This document shows positions 37,338 through 40,131 of a stretch of 40,131 nucleotides of DNA, in pieces. Numbering within the stretch: the first letter of the stretch is position 1; every line of letters begins with the position of its first letter. A model generated the notes under the pieces. That model worked only from the letters and a program-made list of their open reading frames with translations, did not search any database and was not told where the DNA came from. The stretch is from a virus, in the IMG/VR virus record IMGVR_UViG_3300046007_011723, positions 1-40,131 of that record; one strand, given 5' to 3'. A program made the position numbers and the translations under genes.

Positions 37338-37622
37338 ATGAAATTCAAATACCTTTTTAAGAAACCCGATCGAGATCAGCTATGGGGCATGTCTCCAAGT
37401 CAGTTTAAGACTTTACTCAAGCGTCGAGGGTTTGAAGTTGACAGAGACTTCTTCAAGATGGGTGCCATGGCTAAGAAAGGCAATCGGCTGTATCGCTTTC
37501 GTTACTGGGCATTCCCCGACTTCTTTGTAGACATCAGCTGCCCTCTGAATGAATTTGATCGTTGGGCCAACAGTGTTGATCGTACCATAAACTTTTATAA
37601 TTTTCTTGAGAGCTCGAAATGA
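37338..37622 (+). CDS. Small hypothetical protein
   Basis: This is a 94-residue basic, aromatic-rich protein (LYRFRYWAFPDFFVDISCPL, then FDRWANSVDRTINFYNF). I do not recognise a family. It starts directly after the previous stop and overlaps the next gene by 4 nt. Confidence 0.6.
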   Translation: MKFKYLFKKPDRDQLWGMSPSQFKTLLKRRGFEVDRDFFKMGAMAKKGNRLYRFRYWAFPDFFVDISCPLNEFDRWANSVDRTINFYNFLESSK

Positions 37623-37837
37623 ACAAAGTCTGGATTCTGGAACAGTTCGATCACAATGCCGAAGCTAGTGCTCAGAGCACCATTCTCAACGTTTTTGCAA
37701 ACCGAGCCAGTGCCGAGGCCTGGCGTGATCGTTACATACGAGAAGAGTTTGACATTGCTGATGATTTTGATGGTGACCTCGAGGCCGAAGTTCCTGACCT
37801 GGAGTTCAGTATCCATGCTTACTATGTTCTAGACTGA
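37619..37837 (+). CDS. Small hypothetical protein
   Basis: This is a 72-residue acidic protein: strand KVWILEQFDHN, helix FANRASAEAWRDRYIREEF, and end strand FSIHAYYVLD. This beta-alpha-beta plan, as at 33809, is frequent in phage mini proteins. ATGA overlap at the start; 1 nt gap to the next gene. Confidence 0.6.
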   Translation: MNKVWILEQFDHNAEASAQSTILNVFANRASAEAWRDRYIREEFDIADDFDGDLEAEVPDLEFSIHAYYVLD

Positions 37838-37838
37838 C

Positions 37839-38141
37839 ATGGCCGCCAGAATAGAGCGATACTTTATTGTAGCAGGCAATCACTCTGAGTATAAAGACTG
37901 GGTCTTTAAAAACCGTTCAAGATTCCCTGACATCAATCTAAATGATTTTATCTGGGTCCATAGTTCAATCATATTCCGGGGGTATGCTAACCCCCATGGA
38001 TTTTTTGTGGGCACTTTTGGATCTAGAGCCGACCTCTATGATATTGTACAGACCATAATCATGTGTAGTCATGACATGAGCAATCAAATCAAATCCGATT
38101 TAATCAACCGTGTTTTACCACCAGCGTATCCTGCACCATGA
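37839..38141 (+). CDS. Small hypothetical protein
   Basis: This is a 100-residue protein, possibly alpha-beta: RIERYFIVAGNHSEYKDWVF, then IWVHSSIIFRGYANPHGFFV, then a helix DLYDIVQTIIMCSH. I recognise only a faint likeness to phage hypothetical proteins. It overlaps the next gene by 4 nt. Confidence 0.6.
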   Translation: MAARIERYFIVAGNHSEYKDWVFKNRSRFPDINLNDFIWVHSSIIFRGYANPHGFFVGTFGSRADLYDIVQTIIMCSHDMSNQIKSDLINRVLPPAYPAP

Positions 38142-38320
38142 CCTATGAAGACCAAGTAATCGAAATAGCTCGATCTAGTATGACCCTTGTTCCTGGCATG
38201 GAACTGCTATTACGTACTGTATACCGAGCTGGTTATAATGAATGCCTTAGAAACATCAAAGAAAAACATTATACCAGTTATACTGATTGTATTTCCGATG
38301 GCGGAATGGATCCAAGATGA
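38138..38320 (+). CDS. Small hypothetical protein
   Basis: This is a 60-residue mainly helical protein (YEDQVIEIARSSM, LLLRTVYRAGYNECLRNIKE). AGYNE near the C-terminal part is often seen in small phage proteins. ATGA overlaps on both sides. Confidence 0.6.
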   Translation: MTYEDQVIEIARSSMTLVPGMELLLRTVYRAGYNECLRNIKEKHYTSYTDCISDGGMDPR

Positions 38321-38559
38321 AATGGTATTCATATAATGAATATGATCCAGACCATCCAGAAGCAGATGACACTGGCGGTTACATTGTAACTATTTCTGAA
38401 GATGAAATTAAACGGACATACTGGCCTTATTGGTATGAAAGAATGTGCAAGAAATTTGGTAAGACCGAAGTTGATGCCAAGTTTAGTTTTAAAGATTGTT
38501 TGGAAGATTGGATAATTGTCAATTGGGCCTGGGAGAGTACATGTGATGACAAAATTTGA
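38317..38559 (+). CDS. Conserved phage protein (YNEYDPDHPEAD type)
   Basis: This is an 80-residue acidic, aromatic protein. MKWYSYNEYDPDHPEADDTG, GYIVTISEDEI, YWPYWYERMCKKFG and DCLEDWIIVNWAWES are the conserved blocks of a phage family with no known function. I choose ATG 38317 in the ATGA overlap; the longer open frame from 38287 overlaps the preceding gene by 34 nt. Confidence 0.72.
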   Translation: MKWYSYNEYDPDHPEADDTGGYIVTISEDEIKRTYWPYWYERMCKKFGKTEVDAKFSFKDCLEDWIIVNWAWESTCDDKI

Positions 38560-38641
38560 GATGCGATGTACCCTAGCCATAGCCGTTGTATTTGTTGTAT
38601 ATGTTGCCATTTTGATGTGGATGCGATATGACGTTGGTTAA
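38546..38641 (+). CDS. 31-residue membrane micro-protein
   Basis: The ATG at 38546 overlaps the previous gene by 14 nt and encodes 31 residues: a short charged start (TKFEMR) and a hydrophobic helix (LAIAVVFVVYVAILMW). The end overlaps the next micro-protein by 14 nt. It is small, but it fits a series of tiny membrane proteins here. Confidence 0.45.
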   Translation: MTKFEMRCTLAIAVVFVVYVAILMWMRYDVG

Positions 38642-38750
38642 GTTTTTGCTTAGGTTAAGCTTTGTTGTAGCGCTTATGCTGGCATCCTATGTCCTGGGGC
38701 GCATGGATGCTGTTGTGTACGAAATTTATCATGAGTGTACCAGAACATGA
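38628..38750 (+). CDS. 40-residue membrane micro-protein
   Basis: The ATG at 38628 encodes 40 residues with one hydrophobic helix (FLLRLSFVVALMLASYVLG) and a polar end (YEIYHECTRT). It overlaps the 31-residue gene upstream by 14 nt and the next gene by 4 nt. The unbroken overlap chain supports translation. Confidence 0.5.
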   Translation: MTLVKFLLRLSFVVALMLASYVLGRMDAVVYEIYHECTRT

Positions 38751-39076
38751 ATACAGAATATCTAGATGAGGATGGTTATCCGACTGAACAAGCACTTGAA
38801 CACATAAAGAACTGGTCCTATAATGATCCTAGAGGTTGGTTCAAGTTTATTGCAAACATCTGGCATTTACGTAGTTGGGGATGGTCAGAAGGTTATTTTA
38901 AGGAAAATGAATCTGATCCAGCAGACAAATATCAATATCACATCAGCACCGCTGGTTGGTCTGGTAATGAGGACATCATAAGGGCCATGCAAGAGAATAA
39001 CATTCTTTGGTTTGATACCTGGGTACAGAGTCGTCGAGGCGGGCACTATATTTTTGAGGTGAGAGATGAGAACTAA
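38747..39076 (+). CDS. Conserved phage protein (DEDGYPTEQAL type)
   Basis: This is a 109-residue protein. LDEDGYPTEQALEHIKNW, the block YHISTAGWSGNEDIIRAMQE and FDTWVQSRRGGHYIFEV are conserved in a phage family of unknown function that I know from many tailed phages. I choose ATG 38747 (ATGA overlap) over GTG 38735. Confidence 0.77.
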   Translation: MNTEYLDEDGYPTEQALEHIKNWSYNDPRGWFKFIANIWHLRSWGWSEGYFKENESDPADKYQYHISTAGWSGNEDIIRAMQENNILWFDTWVQSRRGGHYIFEVRDEN

Positions 39077-39422
39077 ACAAGAAATTATTACTGCAATGTG
39101 TGTTACTTTTAGGCATGATTATGGACTACCTAAAGAAAATTATAGAATAGAAGGTACCCATAATCCACTGTCACCTGGAATGACCAAGCAAGAGCAGGAA
39201 ACTCTTTATAATACAATGCTAAAGATTTACACTAATGCCATAGAACCGTATATGGTAATCAGGGGTGAAGCATATATTCCACAACCCGATAAAGATGCAG
39301 TACTCGAGCGAGAGAAATATCATTATCAAATTCGATTCTTAGAAGAACGATTAGAAATTTCTGAAGAGCATTTAGATAAGGCTATGGATATGTTACGTAA
39401 TCTAATTACTAAATTGAAATGA
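39066..39422 (+). CDS. Conserved phage protein (RHDYGL type)
   Basis: This is a 118-residue protein. MRTKQEIITAMCVTFRHDYG and PGMTKQEQETLYNTMLKIY match phage hypothetical proteins with a T(W/F)RHDYGL block. The C-terminal 45 residues are a charged coiled coil. Overlaps of 11 nt and 4 nt tie it to both neighbours. Confidence 0.7.
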   Translation: MRTKQEIITAMCVTFRHDYGLPKENYRIEGTHNPLSPGMTKQEQETLYNTMLKIYTNAIEPYMVIRGEAYIPQPDKDAVLEREKYHYQIRFLEERLEISEEHLDKAMDMLRNLITKLK

Positions 39423-39640
39423 AACATCCGAATCCTGATTGTGACCGTCATTGTAAATTTGTGTATGGATATAGCGTGACTACTGCCATGTACTATAATC
39501 CTGTCTATGACAAGCATGGTAATAATTTGAATCCAGACGGCAATATTACAAGTGGAACCATTGACTGTATAGAGTGCCATAAACGATGGTCATACTCTAC
39601 ACAATATGATAAAACAACATTTAGTGAGGTTATACAATGA
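39419..39640 (+). CDS. Small zinc-ribbon-like protein
   Basis: This is a 73-residue protein. KHPNPDCDRHCKFVYGYSVT at the start and IDCIECHKRWSYST near the end provide two Cys/His pairs for zinc. The start is related to the 29-residue frame at 31407. The function is unknown. ATGA overlaps on both sides. Confidence 0.65.
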   Translation: MKHPNPDCDRHCKFVYGYSVTTAMYYNPVYDKHGNNLNPDGNITSGTIDCIECHKRWSYSTQYDKTTFSEVIQ

Positions 39641-40104
39641 ACAACTACGAAAAACATGCCATGATAGAATTTAGAGCAGCAGGTTGGACTGATGAGCATG
39701 GTAAATTTAAAGATGAAATGCAGGAAGCTATTTGCAAGCATGTTCTAGAGTTACTAGATGTCTTTCATGGAGAAGGACATTCTGGAACTACTGCGCCTTA
39801 TACTATTGATCTATTCAAGAAACTTGCTATGTTCGAACCTATTGTTCCTTTGACTGGTGAAGATTGGGAATGGGTAAATGTAGCAGAACAGAATGGCGGA
39901 CCTTTGTGGCAAAACAAGCGTTGCAGTCATGTGTTCAAAGATAACGATGGTGCATATGATATCAATGGCATCGTTTTCTATGATTGGTATGTGAATGAAA
40001 AAGGTGAGATACGTAAAAGTTATTTCACTGGCCAAGGAAGCCGAGTGCCAGTAACTTTTCCCTATGTACCTAAGTCTGAGTATAGAGAAAGACCCAACGA
40101 ATGA
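39637..40104 (+). CDS. Conserved phage protein (FEPIVPLTGEDWEW family)
   Basis: This is a 155-residue protein. EMQEAICKHVLELL, HSGTTAPYTIDLFKKLAMFE, PIVPLTGEDWEWVNV, NKRCSHVFKD and the final TFPYVP are hallmarks of a widespread phage protein without known function. It is among the best-conserved genes of the right arm. ATGA overlap with the next gene. Confidence 0.8.
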   Translation: MNNYEKHAMIEFRAAGWTDEHGKFKDEMQEAICKHVLELLDVFHGEGHSGTTAPYTIDLFKKLAMFEPIVPLTGEDWEWVNVAEQNGGPLWQNKRCSHVFKDNDGAYDINGIVFYDWYVNEKGEIRKSYFTGQGSRVPVTFPYVPKSEYRERPNE

Positions 40105-40131
40105 AGATAGCAATCTGTAGCGACCTACATC
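40101..40131 (+). CDS. Start of a probable metallophosphoesterase (3' partial)
   Basis: Only ten codons are visible: MKIAICSDLH. The SDLH block is the first metal-binding motif (DxH) of calcineurin-like phosphoesterases, including the SbcD/gp47 nuclease group. Which subgroup this is cannot be told. ATGA overlap with the gene before. Confidence 0.55.
   Translation, partial: MKIAICSDLH

Overview
This window is a piece of a T4-like (myovirus-type) tailed phage genome. All genes lie on the + strand, are tightly packed, and very often overlap as ATGA, GTGA or TAATG. Recognisable markers are a T4 gp61-type primase, class I ribonucleotide reductase (nrdA, nrdB), ThyX, MazG-type hydrolases, dCMP deaminase, T4-internal-protein-like N-termini, tail-fibre modules and a spanin-like pair. 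The spanin-like lipoproteins imply a Gram-negative host. There are no photosystem genes and I cannot name the host. No full tRNA, integrase, IS element, CRISPR array or convincing intrinsic terminator was seen.

Layout. (1) 1-14345, virion and late genes: the 3' part of a nucleotidyltransferase fusion, a Dps-like ferritin, a run of five probable internal-head proteins that share a T4-like capsid-targeting N-terminus, small fibre proteins, a virion-associated subtilase, a core-like protein, an Ig-like protein, and conserved small genes ending in an AT-hook protein and a coiled-coil membrane protein. (2) 14349-21060, replication and nucleotide metabolism: a sigma70-type promoter, primase, MazG, thyX, second MazG, spanin-like genes, nrdA, thioredoxin, nrdB. 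(3) 21080-24651: a late-type promoter and a 1177-residue fibre with a long coiled coil and thirteen 14-residue repeats. (4) 24660-28037: zinc-ribbon proteins, dCMP deaminase, a GIY-YIG-like protein, a 2OG-Fe(II) oxygenase-like protein and an AAA ATPase. (5) 28046-40131, early/accessory region: about 45 very small genes, driven by eleven near-identical host-type promoters together with the one in front of the AAA gene. Ten of these genes are paralogues of one family (start MNERI, core EKFAELIVREC, end HFGVEE). The window stops in the first codons of a probable metallophosphoesterase.

How the parts fit. The repeated promoters (TTGACW, 17-nt spacer, GGTGC just before a TATAAT-like -10) suit immediate use by host RNA polymerase on the right-hand genes. 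Two copies of GATAAATAAAC, 38-40 nt before structural genes, look like late promoters for the left-hand genes. RNR, ThyX, dCMP deaminase and MazG together supply and clean the dNTP pool for replication.

Most interesting observations: at eight of the eleven repeated promoters an AUG sits exactly at the predicted transcription start, and in seven of those it is in frame with the Shine-Dalgarno-preceded start 21-30 nt downstream; the ten-member paralogue array with a recent exact 98-nt copy; the capsid-targeting cassette, which contains a 719-residue modular protein punctuated by GVAE sites like those cut by prohead proteases; and a structured non-coding stretch at 28289-28487. Product calls rest on motifs read by eye and family memory; no search was run.
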